The notes beneath the pieces are model-generated. The model ran no database searches and was not told the DNA's origin. It was given only the letters and a program-made list of their open reading frames with translations. Below are positions 35,701 to 47,340 of a stretch of DNA of 64,000 nt, piece after piece. This stretch comes from Rallus limicola (taxonomy: Eukaryota > Chordata > Aves > Gruiformes > Rallidae), in NCBI GenBank assembly GCA_022605955.1, contig JAKCOZ010000655.1, forward strand, positions 35,945 to 99,944. The letters are read 5' to 3'. A program made the translations under genes and the position numbers. Each line of letters starts with the position of its first letter. The first letter of the stretch is position 1.

Positions 35701-36888
35701 TGCTGTTCAAAACATGCTAAACGTCCAGCAATAACTCCCAAAGTAAAGAAGCTAGGCCTGAAAGGCATAGCTTGTCTGAAACCTCCTAACATGACACACG
35801 AGCAGCCCCTGTCACTTTGGTTTTCAGCCTTTTTCTTTGCCTGGAAAGAGGGAACATGCCTGGAACCTCCTACGGTGCTTTTCTCGGCCCTAGCAGACTG
35901 CAGTTCAAAACATGCTAAACGTCCAGCAATAACTCCCAAAGTAAAGAAGCTAGGCCTGAAAGGCATAGCTTGTCTGAAACCTCCTAACAGGACACCCGAG
36001 CAGACCCTGTCACTTTGGCTCTCAGCATTTTCCTTTGCCTGGAAAGAGGGAACATGCCTGGAACCTCCTACGGTGCTTTTCTCGGCCCTAGCAGACTGCA
36101 GTTCAAAACATGCTAAACGTCCAGCAATAACTCCCAAAGTAAAGAAGCTAGGCCTGAAAGGCATAGCTTGTCTGAAACCTCCTAACAGGACACATGAGCA
36201 GCACCTGTCACTTTGGCTCTCAGCCTTTTCCTTTGCCTGGAAAGAGGGAACATGCCTGGAACCTCCTACGGTGCTTTTCTCGGCCCTAGCAGACTGCAGT
36301 TCAAAACATGCTAAACGTCCAGCAATAACTCCCAAAGTAAAGAAGCTAGGCCTGAAAGGCATAGCTTGTCTGAAACCTCCTAACAGGACACACGAGCAGA
36401 CCCTGTCACTTTGGCTCTCAGCCTTTTCCTTTGCCTGGAAAGAGGGAACATGCCTGGAACCTCCTACGGTGCTTTTCTCGGCCCTAGCAGACTGCAGTTC
36501 AAAACATGCTAAACGTCCAGCAATAACTCCCAAAGTAAAGAAGCTAGGCCTGAAAGGCATAGCTTGTCTGAAACCTCCTAACAGGACACACGAGCAAACC
36601 CTTTCACTTTGGCTCTCAGCTTTTTCCTTTGCTTGGAAAGAGGGAACATGCCTGGAACCTCCTACGGTGCTTTTCTTGGCCCTAGCATACTGCAGCTCAA
36701 AACATGCTAAACGTCCAGCAATAACTCCCAAAGTAAAGAAGCTAGGCCTGAAAGGCATAGCTTGTCTGAAACCTCCTAACAGGACACCCGAGCAGACCCT
36801 GTCACTTTGGCTCTCAGCCTTTTCCTTTGCCTGGAAAGAGGGAACATGCCTGGAACCTCCTACGGTGCTTTTCTCGGCCCTAGCAGAC
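35701..36888. repeat. Six-unit tandem duplication, copy 1
   Basis: The variant series TGCTGTTC (35701), TTTTCAGCCTTTTTCTTTG, AGCATTTTCC, CATGAGCAGCACC and TTTTCTTGGCCCTAGCATAC recurs exactly 1,188 bp (6 x 198) later. A related TGCTGTTC unit is at 45053. Confidence 0.87.
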
Positions 36889-38076
36889 TGCTGTTCAAAA
36901 CATGCTAAACGTCCAGCAATAACTCCCAAAGTAAAGAAGCTAGGCCTGAAAGGCATAGCTTGTCTGAAACCTCCTAACATGACACACGAGCAGCCCCTGT
37001 CACTTTGGTTTTCAGCCTTTTTCTTTGCCTGGAAAGAGGGAACATGCCTGGAACCTCCTACGGTGCTTTTCTCGGCCCTAGCAGACTGCAGTTCAAAACA
37101 TGCTAAACGTCCAGCAATAACTCCCAAAGTAAAGAAGCTAGGCCTGAAAGGCATAGCTTGTCTGAAACCTCCTAACAGGACACCCGAGCAGACCCTGTCA
37201 CTTTGGCTCTCAGCATTTTCCTTTGCCTGGAAAGAGGGAACATGCCTGGAACCTCCTACGGTGCTTTTCTCGGCCCTAGCAGACTGCAGTTCAAAACATG
37301 CTAAACGTCCAGCAATAACTCCCAAAGTAAAGAAGCTAGGCCTGAAAGGCATAGCTTGTCTGAAACCTCCTAACAGGACACATGAGCAGCACCTGTCACT
37401 TTGGCTCTCAGCCTTTTCCTTTGCCTGGAAAGAGGGAACATGCCTGGAACCTCCTACGGTGCTTTTCTCGGCCCTAGCAGACTGCAGTTCAAAACATGCT
37501 AAACGTCCAGCAATAACTCCCAAAGTAAAGAAGCTAGGCCTGAAAGGCATAGCTTGTCTGAAACCTCCTAACAGGACACACGAGCAGACCCTGTCACTTT
37601 GGCTCTCAGCCTTTTCCTTTGCCTGGAAAGAGGGAACATGCCTGGAACCTCCTACGGTGCTTTTCTCGGCCCTAGCAGACTGCAGTTCAAAACATGCTAA
37701 ACGTCCAGCAATAACTCCCAAAGTAAAGAAGCTAGGCCTGAAAGGCATAGCTTGTCTGAAACCTCCTAACAGGACACACGAGCAAACCCTTTCACTTTGG
37801 CTCTCAGCTTTTTCCTTTGCTTGGAAAGAGGGAACATGCCTGGAACCTCCTACGGTGCTTTTCTTGGCCCTAGCATACTGCAGCTCAAAACATGCTAAAC
37901 GTCCAGCAATAACTCCCAAAGTAAAGAAGCTAGGCCTGAAAGGCATAGCTTGTCTGAAACCTCCTAACAGGACACCCGAGCAGACCCTGTCACTTTGGCT
38001 CTCAGCCTTTTCCTTTGCCTGGAAAGAGGGAACATGCCTGGAACCTCCTACGGTGCTTTTCTCGGCCCTAGCAGAC
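36889..38076. repeat. Six-unit tandem duplication, copy 2
   Basis: It carries the same six units in the same order as 35701-36888 (TGCTGTTC at 36889, TTCTTGGCCCTAGCATAC near 37861). The close match suggests a recent event. Confidence 0.87.
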
Positions 38077-41000
38077 TGCAGTTCAAAACATGCTAAACGT
38101 CCAGCAATAACTCCCAAAGTAAAGAAGCTAGGCCTGAAAGGCATAGCTTGTCTGAAACCTCCTAACAGGACACCCGAGCAGACCCTGTCGCTTTGGCTCT
38201 CAGCATTTTCCTTTGCCTGGAAAGAGGGAACATGCCTGGAACCTCCTACGGTGCTTTTCTCGGCCCTAGCAGACTGCAGTTCAAAACATGCTAAACGTCC
38301 AGCAATAACTCCCAAAGTAAAGAAGCTAGGCCTGTAAGGCATAGCTTGTCTGAAACCTCCTAACAGGACACACGAGCAGCCCCTGTCACTTTGGCTCTCA
38401 GCCTTTTCCTTTGCCTGGAAAGAGGGAACATGCCTGGAACCTCCTACGGTGCTTTTCTCGGCCCTAGCAAACTGCAGTTCAAAACATGCTAAATGTCCAG
38501 CAATAACTCCCAAAGTAAAGAAGCTAGGCCTGAAAGGCATAGCTTGTCTGAAACCTCCTAACAGGACACACGAGCAGACCCTGTCGCTTTGGCTCTCAGC
38601 CTTTTCCTTTGCCTGGAAAGAGGGAACATGCCTGGAACCTCCTACGGTGCTTTTCTCGGCCCTAGCAGACTGCAGTTCAAAACATGCTAAACGTCCAGCA
38701 ATAACTCCCAAAGTAAAGAAGCTAGGCCTGAAAGGCATAGCTTGTCTGAAACCTCCTAACAGGACACACGAGCAGACCCTGTCCCTTTGGCTCTCAGCCT
38801 TTTCCTTTGCCTGGAAAGAGGGAACATGCCTGGAACCTCCTACAGTGCTTTTCTCGGCCCTAGCAGACTGCAGTTCAAAACATGCTAAACGTCCAGCAAT
38901 AACTCCCAAAGTAAAGAAGCTAGGCCTGAAAGGCATAGCTTGTCTGAAACCTCCTAACAGGACACACGAGCAGACCCTGTCGCTTTGGCTCTCAGCCTTT
39001 TCCTTTGCCTGGAAAGAGGGAACATGCCTGGAACCTCCTACGGTGCTTTTCTCGGCCCTAGCAGACTGCAGTTCAAAACATGCTAAACGTCCAGCAATAA
39101 CTCCCAAAGTAAAGAAGCTAGGCCTGAAAGGCATAGCTTGTCTGAAACCTCCTAACAGGACACACGAGCAGACCCTGTCACTTTGGCTCTCAGCCTTTTC
39201 CTTTGCCTGGAAAGAGGGAACATGCCTGGAACCTCCTACGGTGCTTTTCTCGGCCCTAGCAGACTGCAGTTCAAAACATGCTAAACGTCCAGCAATAACT
39301 CCCAAAGTAAAGAAGCTAGGCCTGAAAGGCATAGCTTGTCTGAAACCTCCTAACAGGACACACGAGCAGACCCTGTCACTTTGGCTCTCAGCCTTTTCCT
39401 TTGCCTGGAAAGAGGGAACATGCCTGGAAACTCCTACGGTGCTTTTCTCGGCCCTAGCAGACTGCAGTTCAAAACATGCTAAACGTCCAGCAATAACTCC
39501 CAAAGTAAAGAAGCGAGGCCTGAAACGCATAGCTTGTCTGAAACCTGCTAACAGGACACACGAGCAGACCCTGTCACTTTGGCTCTCAGCCTTTTCCTTT
39601 GCCTGGAAAGAGGGAACATGCCTGGAACCTCCTACGGTGCTTTTCTCGGCCCTAGCAGACTGCAGTTCAAAACATGCTAAACGTCCAGCAATAACTCCCA
39701 AAGTAAAGAAGCTAGGCCTGAAAGGCATAGCTTGTCTGAAACCTCCTAACAGGACACACAAGCAGACCCTGTCACTTTGGCTCTCAGCCTTTTCCTTTGC
39801 TTTGAAAGAGGGAACATGCCTGGAACCTCCTACGGTGCTTTTCTCGGCCCTAGCAGACTGCAGTTCAAAACATGCTAAACGTCCAGCAATAACTCCCAAA
39901 GTAAAGAAGCTAGGCCTGAAAGGCATAGCTTGTCTGAAACCTCCTAACAGGACACACGAGCAGACCCTGTCACTTTGGCTCTCAGCCTTTTCCTTTGCCT
40001 GGAAAGAGGGAACATGCCTGGAAACTCCTACGGTGCTTTTCTCGGCCCTAGCAGACTGCAGTTCAAAACATGCTAAACGTCCAGCAATAACTCCCAAAGT
40101 AAAGAAGCGAGGCCTGAAAGGCATAGCTTGTCTGAAACCTGCTAACAGGACACACGAGCAGACCCTGTCACTTTGGCTCTCAGCCTTTTCCTTTGCCTGG
40201 AAAGAGGGAACATGCCTGGAACCTCCTACGGTGCTTTTCTCGGCCCTAGCAGACTGCAGTTCAAAACATGCTAAACGTCCAGCAATAACTCCCAAAGTAA
40301 AGAAGCTAGGCCTGAAAGGCATAGCTTGTCTGAAACCTCCTAACAGGACACACAAGCAGACCCTGTCACTTTGGCTCTCAGCCTTTTCCTTTGCTTTAAA
40401 AGAGGGAACATGCCTGGAACCTCCTACGGTGCTTTTCTCGGCCCTAGCAGACTGCAATTCAAAACATGCTAAACGTCCAGCAATAACTCCCAAAGTAAAG
40501 AAGCTAGGCCTGAAAGGCATAGCTTGTCTGAAACCTCCTAACAGGACACACGAGCAAACCCTGTCACTTTGGCTCTCAGCTTTTTCCTTTGCTTGGAAAG
40601 AGGGAACATGCCTGGAACCTCCTACGGTGCTTTTCTCGGCCCTAGCAGACTGCAGCTCAAAACATGCTAAACATCCAGCAATAACTCCCAAAGTAAAGAA
40701 GCTAGGCCTGAAAGGCATAGCTTGTCTGAAACCTCCTAACAGGACACACGAGCAGACCCTGTCACTTTGGCTCTCAGCCTTTTCCTTTGCCTGGAAAGAG
40801 GGAACATGCCTGGAACCTCCTACGGTGCTTTTCTCGGCCCTAGCAGACTGCAGTTCAAAACATGCTAAACGTCCAGCAATAACTCCCAAAGTAAAGAAGC
40901 TAGGCCTGAAAGGCATAGCTTGTCTGAAACCTCCTAACAGGACACACGAGCAGACCCTGTCGCTTTGGCTCTCAGCCTTTTCCTTTGCCTGGAAAGAGGG

Positions 41001-43707
41001 AACATGCCTGGAACCTCCTACGGTGCTTTTCTCGGCCCTAGCAGACTGCAGTTCAAAACATGCTAAACGTCCAGCAATAACTCCCAAAGTAAAGAAGCTA
41101 GGCCTGAAAGGCATAGCTTGTCTGAAACCTCCTAACAGGACACACGAGCAGACCCTGTCCCTTTGGCTCTCAGCCTTTTCCTTTGCCTGGAAAGAGGGAA
41201 CATGCCTGGAACCTCCTACGGTGCTTTTCTCGGCCCTAGCAGACTGCAGTTCAAAACATGCTAAACGTCCAGCAATAACTCCCAAAGTAAAGAAGCTAGG
41301 CCTGAAAGGCATAGCTTGTCTGAAACCTCCTAACAGGACACACGAGCAGACCCTGTCGCTTTGGCTCTCAGCCTTTTCCTTTGCCTGGAAAGAGGGAACA
41401 TGCCTGGAACCTCCTACGGTGCTTTTCTCGGCCCTAGCAGACTGCAGTTCAAAACATGCTAAACGTCCAGCAATAACTCCCAAAGTAAAGAAGCTAGGCC
41501 TGAAAGGCATAGCTTGTCTGATACCTCCTAACAGGACACACGAGCAGACCCTGTCCCTTTGGCTCTCAGCCTTTTCCTTTGCCTGGAAAGAGGGAACATG
41601 CCTGGAACCTCCTACGGTGCTTTTCTCGGCCCTAGCAGACTGCAGTTCAAAACATGCTAAACGTCCAGCAATAACTCCCAAAGTAAAGAAGCTAGGCCTG
41701 AAAGGCATAGCTTGTCTGAAACCTCCTAACAGGACACACGAGCAGACCCTGTCGCTTTGGCTCTCAGCCTTTTCCTTTGCCTGGAAAGAGGGAACATGCC
41801 TGGAACCTCCTACGGTGCTTTTCTCGGCCCTAGCAGACTGCAGTTCAAAACATGCTAAACGTCCAGCAATAACTCCCAAAGTAAAGAAGCTAGGCCTGAA
41901 AGGCATAGCTTGTCTGAAACCTCCTAACAGGACACACGAGCAGACCCTGTCACTTTGGCTCTCAGCCTTTTCCTTTGCCTGGAAAGAGGGAACATGCCTG
42001 GAACCTCCTACGGTGCTTTTCTCGGCCCTAGCAGACTGCAGTTCAAAACATGCTAAACGTCCAGCAATAACTCCCAAAGTAAAGAAGCTAGGCCTGAAAG
42101 GCATAGCTTGTCTGAAACCTCCTAACAGGACACACGAGCAGACACTGTCACTTTGGCTCTCAGCCTTTTCCTTTGCCTGGAAAGAGGGAACATGCCTGGA
42201 AACTCCTACGGTGCTTTTCTCGGCCCTAGCAGACTGCAGTTCAAAACATGCTAAACGTCCAGCAATAACTCCCAAAGTAAAGAAGCGAGGCCTGAAAGGC
42301 ATAGCTTGTCTGAAACCTGCTAACAGGACACACAAGCAGACCCTGTCACTTTGGCTCTCAGCCTTTTCCTTTGCCTGGAAAGAGGGAACATGCCTGGAAC
42401 CTCCTACGGTGCTTTTCTCGGCCCTAGCAGACTGCAGTTCAAAACATGCTAAACGTCCAGCAATAACTCCCAAAGTAAAGAAGCTAGGCCTGAAAGGCAT
42501 AGCTTGTCTGAAACCTCCTAACAGGACACACAAGCAGACCCTGTCACTTTGGCTCTCAGCCTTTTCCTTTGCTTTGAAAGAGGGAACATGCCTGGAACCT
42601 CCTACGGTGCTTTTCTCGGCCCTAGCAGACTGCAATTCAAAACATGCTAAACGTCCAGCAATAACTCCCAAAGTAAAGAAGCTAGGCCTGAAAGGCATAG
42701 CTTGTCTGAAACCTCCTAACAGGACACACGAGCAAACCCTGTCACTTTGGCTCTCAGCTTTTTCCTTTGCTTGGAAAGAGGGAACATGCCTGGAACCTCC
42801 TACGGTGCTTTTCTCGGCCCTAGCAGACTGCAGCTCAAAACATGCTAAACATCCAGCAATAACTCCCAAAGTAAAGAAGCTAGGCCTGAAAGGCATAGCT
42901 TGTCTGAAACCTCCTAACAGGACACACGAGCAGACCCTGTCACTTTGGCTCTAAGCCTTTTCCTTTGCCTGGAAAGAGGGAACATGCCTGAAACCTCCTA
43001 CGGTGCTTTTCTCGGCCCTAGCAGACTGCAGTTCAAAACATGCTAAACGTCCAGCAATAACTCCCAAAGTAAAGAAGCTAGGCCTGAAAGGCATAGCTTG
43101 TCTGAAACCTCATAACAGGACACACGAGCAGACCCTGTCGCTTTGGCTCTCAGCCTTTTCCTTTGCCTGGAAAGAGGGAACATGCCTGGAACCTCCTACG
43201 GTGCTTTTCTCGGCCCTAGCAGACTGCAGTTCAAAACATGCTAAACGTCCAGCAATAACTCCCAAAGTAAAGAAGCTAGGCCTGAAAGGCATAGCTTGTC
43301 TGAAACCTCCTAACAGGACACACGAGCAGACCCTGTCCCTTTGGCTCTCAGCCTTTTCCTTTGCCTGGAAAGAGGGAACATGCCTGGAACCTCCTACGGT
43401 GCTTTTCTCGGCCCTAGCAGACTGCAGTTCAAAACATGCTAAACGTCCAGCAATAACTCCCAAAGTAAAGAAGCTAGGCCTGAAAGGCATAGCTTGTCTG
43501 AAACCTCCTAACAGGACACACGAGCAGACCCTGTCGCTTTGGCTCTCAGCCTTTTCCTTTGCCTGGAAAGAGGGAACATGCCTGGAACCTCCTACGGTGC
43601 TTTTCTCGGCCCTAGCAGACTGCAGTTCAAAACATGCTAAACGTCCAGCAATAACTCCCAAAGTAAAGAAGCTAGGCCTGAAAGGCATAGCTTGTCTGAA
43701 ACCTCCT

Positions 43708-44460
43708 AACATGACACACGAGCAGCCCCTGTCACTTTAGTTCTCAGCCTTTTCCTTTGCCTGGAAAGAGGGAACATGCCTGGAACCTCCTACGGTGTTT
43801 TCTTGGCCCTAGCAGACTGCAGTTCAAAACATGCTAAACGTCCAGCAATAACTCCCAAAGTAAAGAAGCTAGGCCTGAAAGGCATAGCTTGTCTGAAACC
43901 TCCTAACAGGACACACGAGCAGCCCCTGTCACTTTGGCTCTCAGCCTTTTCCTTTGCCTGGAAAGAGGGAACATGCCTGGAACCTCCTAGGGTGCTTTTC
44001 TCGGCCCTAGCAGACTGCAGTTCAAAACATGCTAAACGTCCAGCAATAACTCCCAAAGTAAAGAAGCTAGGCCTGAAAGGCATATCTTGTTTGAAACCTC
44101 CTAACAGGACACACAAGCAGACCCTGTCACTTTGGCTCTCAGCCTTTTCCTTTGCCTGGAAAGAGGGAACATGCCTGGAACCTCCTACGGTGCTTTTCTC
44201 GGCCCTAGCAGACTGCAATTCAAAACATGCTAAACGTCCAGCAATAACTCCCAAAGTAAAGAAGCTAGGCCTGAAAGGCATAGCTTGTCTGAAACCTCCT
44301 AACAGGACACACGAGCAAACCCTTTCACTTTGGCTCTCAGCTTTTTCCTTTGCCTGGAAAGAGGGAACATTCCTGGAACCTCCTACGGTGCTTTTCTCGG
44401 CCCTAGCAGACTGCAGTTCAAAACATGCTAAACGTCCAGCAATAACTCCCAAAGTAAAGA
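43708..44460. repeat. Block with CTTTAGTTCTC marker, right copy
   Basis: It carries CTTTAGTTCTC (about 43736), GGTGTTTTCTTGG (one base deleted near 43798) and GCATATCTTGTTTGAAACC (near 44082), matching 34800-35300. It keeps the base lost near 35181 in the left copy. Confidence 0.78.
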
Positions 44461-44483
44461 AGCTAGGTATGAAAGGCATAGCT

Positions 44484-44554
44484 TGTCCTGTTAGGAGGTT
44501 TCAGACAAGCTAGGCCTGAAAGGCATAGCTTGTCTGAAACCTCCTAACAGGACA
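44484..44554. repeat. Fold-back palindrome 10
   Basis: 34-bp arms with one mismatch. The lead-in is GGTATGAAAGG, a private change. It is the last palindrome; none is found in the remaining 19.4 kb. Confidence 0.94.
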
Positions 44555-47340
44555 CACGAGAAGACCCTGTCACTTTGGCTCTCAGCCTTTTCCTTTGCCT
44601 GGAAAGAGGGAACATGCCTGGAACCTCCTACGGTGCTTTTCTCGGCCCTAGCAGACTGCAGTTCAAAACATGCTAAACGTCCAGCAATAACTCCCAAAGT
44701 AAAGAAGCTAGGCCTGAAAGGCATAGCTTGTCTGAAACCTCCTAACATGACACACGAGCAGCCCCTGTCACTTTGGTTCTCAGCCTTTTCCTTTGCCTGG
44801 AAAGAGGGAACATGCCTGGAACCTCCTACGGTGCTTTTCTCGGCCCTAGCAGACTGCAGTTCAAAACATGCTAAATGTCCAGCAATAACTCCCAAAGTAA
44901 AGAAGCTAGGCCTGAAAGGCATAGCTTGTCTGAAACCTCCTAACAGGACACCCGAGCAGACCCTGTCACTTTGGCTCTCAGCCTTTTCCTTTGCCTGGAA
45001 AGAGGGAACATGCCTGGAACCTCCTACGGTGCTTTTCTCGGCCCTAGCAGACTGCTGTTCAAAACATGCTAAACGTCCAGCAATAACTCCCAAAGTAAAG
45101 AAGCTAGGCCTGAAAGGCATAGCTTGTCTGAAACCTCCTAACATGACACACGAGCAGCCCCTGTCACTTTGGTTTTCAGCCTTTTTCTTTGCCTGGAAAG
45201 AGGGAACATGCCTGGAACCTCCTACGGTGCTTTTCTCGGCCCTAGCAGACTGCAGTTCAAAACATGCTAAACGTCCAGCAATAACTCCCAAAGTAAAGAA
45301 GCTAGGCCTGAAAGGCATAGCTTGTCTGAAACCTCCTAACAGGACACCCGAGCAGACCCTGTCACTTTGGCTCTCAGCATTTTCCTTTGCCTGGAAAGAG
45401 GGAACATGCCTGGAACCTCCTACGGTGCTTTTCTCGGCCCTAGCAGACTGCAGTTCAAAACATGCTAAACGTCCAGCAATAACTCCCAAAGTAAAGAAGC
45501 TAGGCCTGAAAGGCATAGCTTGTCTGAAACCTCCTTACAGGACACATGAGCAGCACCTGTCACTTTGGCTCTCAGCCTTTTCCTTTGCCTGGAAAGAGGG
45601 AACATGCCTGGAACCTCCTACGGTGCTTTTCTCGGCCCTAGCAGACTGCAGTTCAAAACATGCTAAACGTCCAGCAATAACTCCCAAAGTAAAGAAGCTA
45701 GGCCTGAAAGGCATAGCTTGTCTGAAACCTCCTAACAGGACACACGAGCAGACCCTGTCACTTTGGCTCTCAGCCTTTTCCTTTGCCTGGAAAGAGGGAA
45801 CATGCCTGGAACCTCCTACGGTGCTTTTCTCGGCCCTAGCAGACTGCAGTTCAAAACATGCTAAACGTCCAGCAATAACTCCCAAAGTAAAGAAGCTAGG
45901 CCTGAAAGGCATAGCTTGTCTGAAACCTCCTAACAGGACACACGAGCAGACCCTGTCACTTTGGCTCTCAGCCTTTTCCTTTGCCTGGAAAGAGGGAACA
46001 TGCCTGGAACCTCCTACGGTGCTTTTCTCGGCCCTAGCAGACTGCAGTTCAAAACATGCTAAACGTCCAGCAATAACTCCCAAAGTAAAGAAGCTAGGCC
46101 TGAAAGGCATAGCTTGTCTGAAACCTCCTAACAGGACACACGAGCAGACCCTGTCACTTTGGCTCTCAGCCTTTTCCTTTGCCTGGAAAGAGGGAACATG
46201 CCTGGAAACTCCTACGGTGCTTTTCTCGGCCCTAGCAGACTGCAGTTCAAAACATGCTAAACGTCCAGCAATAACTCCCAAAGTAAAGAAGCGAGGCCTG
46301 AAAGGCATAGCTTGTCTGAAACCTGCTAACAGGACAGACGAGCAGACCCTGTCACTTTGGCTCTCAGCCTTTTCCTTTGCCTGGAAAGAGGGAACATGCC
46401 TGGAACCTCCTACGGTGCTTTTCTCGGCCCTAGCAGACTGCAGTTCAAAACATGCTAAACGTCCAGCAATAACTCCCAAAGTAAAGAAGCTAGGCCTGAA
46501 AGGCATAGCTTGTCTGAAACCTCCTAACAGGACACCCGAGCAGACCCTGTCACTTTGGCTCTCAGCATTTTCCTTTGCCTGGAAAGAGGGAACATGCCTG
46601 GAACCTCCTACGGTGCTTTTCTCGGCCCTAGCAGACTGCAGTTCAAAACATGCTAAACGTCCAGCAATAACTCCCAAAGTAAAGAAGCTAGGCCTGAAAG
46701 GCATAGCTTGTCTGAAACCTCCTTACAGGACACATGAGCAGCACCTGTCACTTTGGCTCTCAGCCTTTTCCTTTGCCTGGAAAGAGGGAACATGCCTGGA
46801 ACCTCCTACGGTGCTTTTCTCGGCCCTAGCAGACTGCAGTTCAAAACATGCTAAACGTCCAGCAATAACTCCCAAAGTAAAGAAGCTAGGCCTGAAAGGC
46901 ATAGCTTGTCTGAAACCTCCTAACAGGACACACGAGCAGACCCTGTCACTTTGGCTCTCAGCCTTTTCCTTTGCCTGGAAAGAGGGAACATGCCTGGAAC
47001 CTCCTACGGTGCTTTTCTCGGCCCTAGCAGACTGCAGTTCAAAACATGCTAAACGTCCAGCAATAACTCCCAAAGTAAAGAAGCTAGGCCTGAAAGGCAT
47101 AGCTTGTCTGAAACCTCCTAACAGGACACCCGAGCAGACCCTGTCACTTTGGCTCTCAGCCTTTTCCTTTGCCTGGAAAGAGGGAACATGCCTGGAACCT
47201 CCTACGGTGCTTTTCTCGGCCCTAGCAGACTGCAGTTCAAAACATGCTAAACGTCCAGCAATAACTCCCAAAGTAAAGAAGCTAGGCCTGAAAGGCATAG
47301 CTTGTCTGAAACCTCCTAACAGGACACCCGAGCAGACCCT

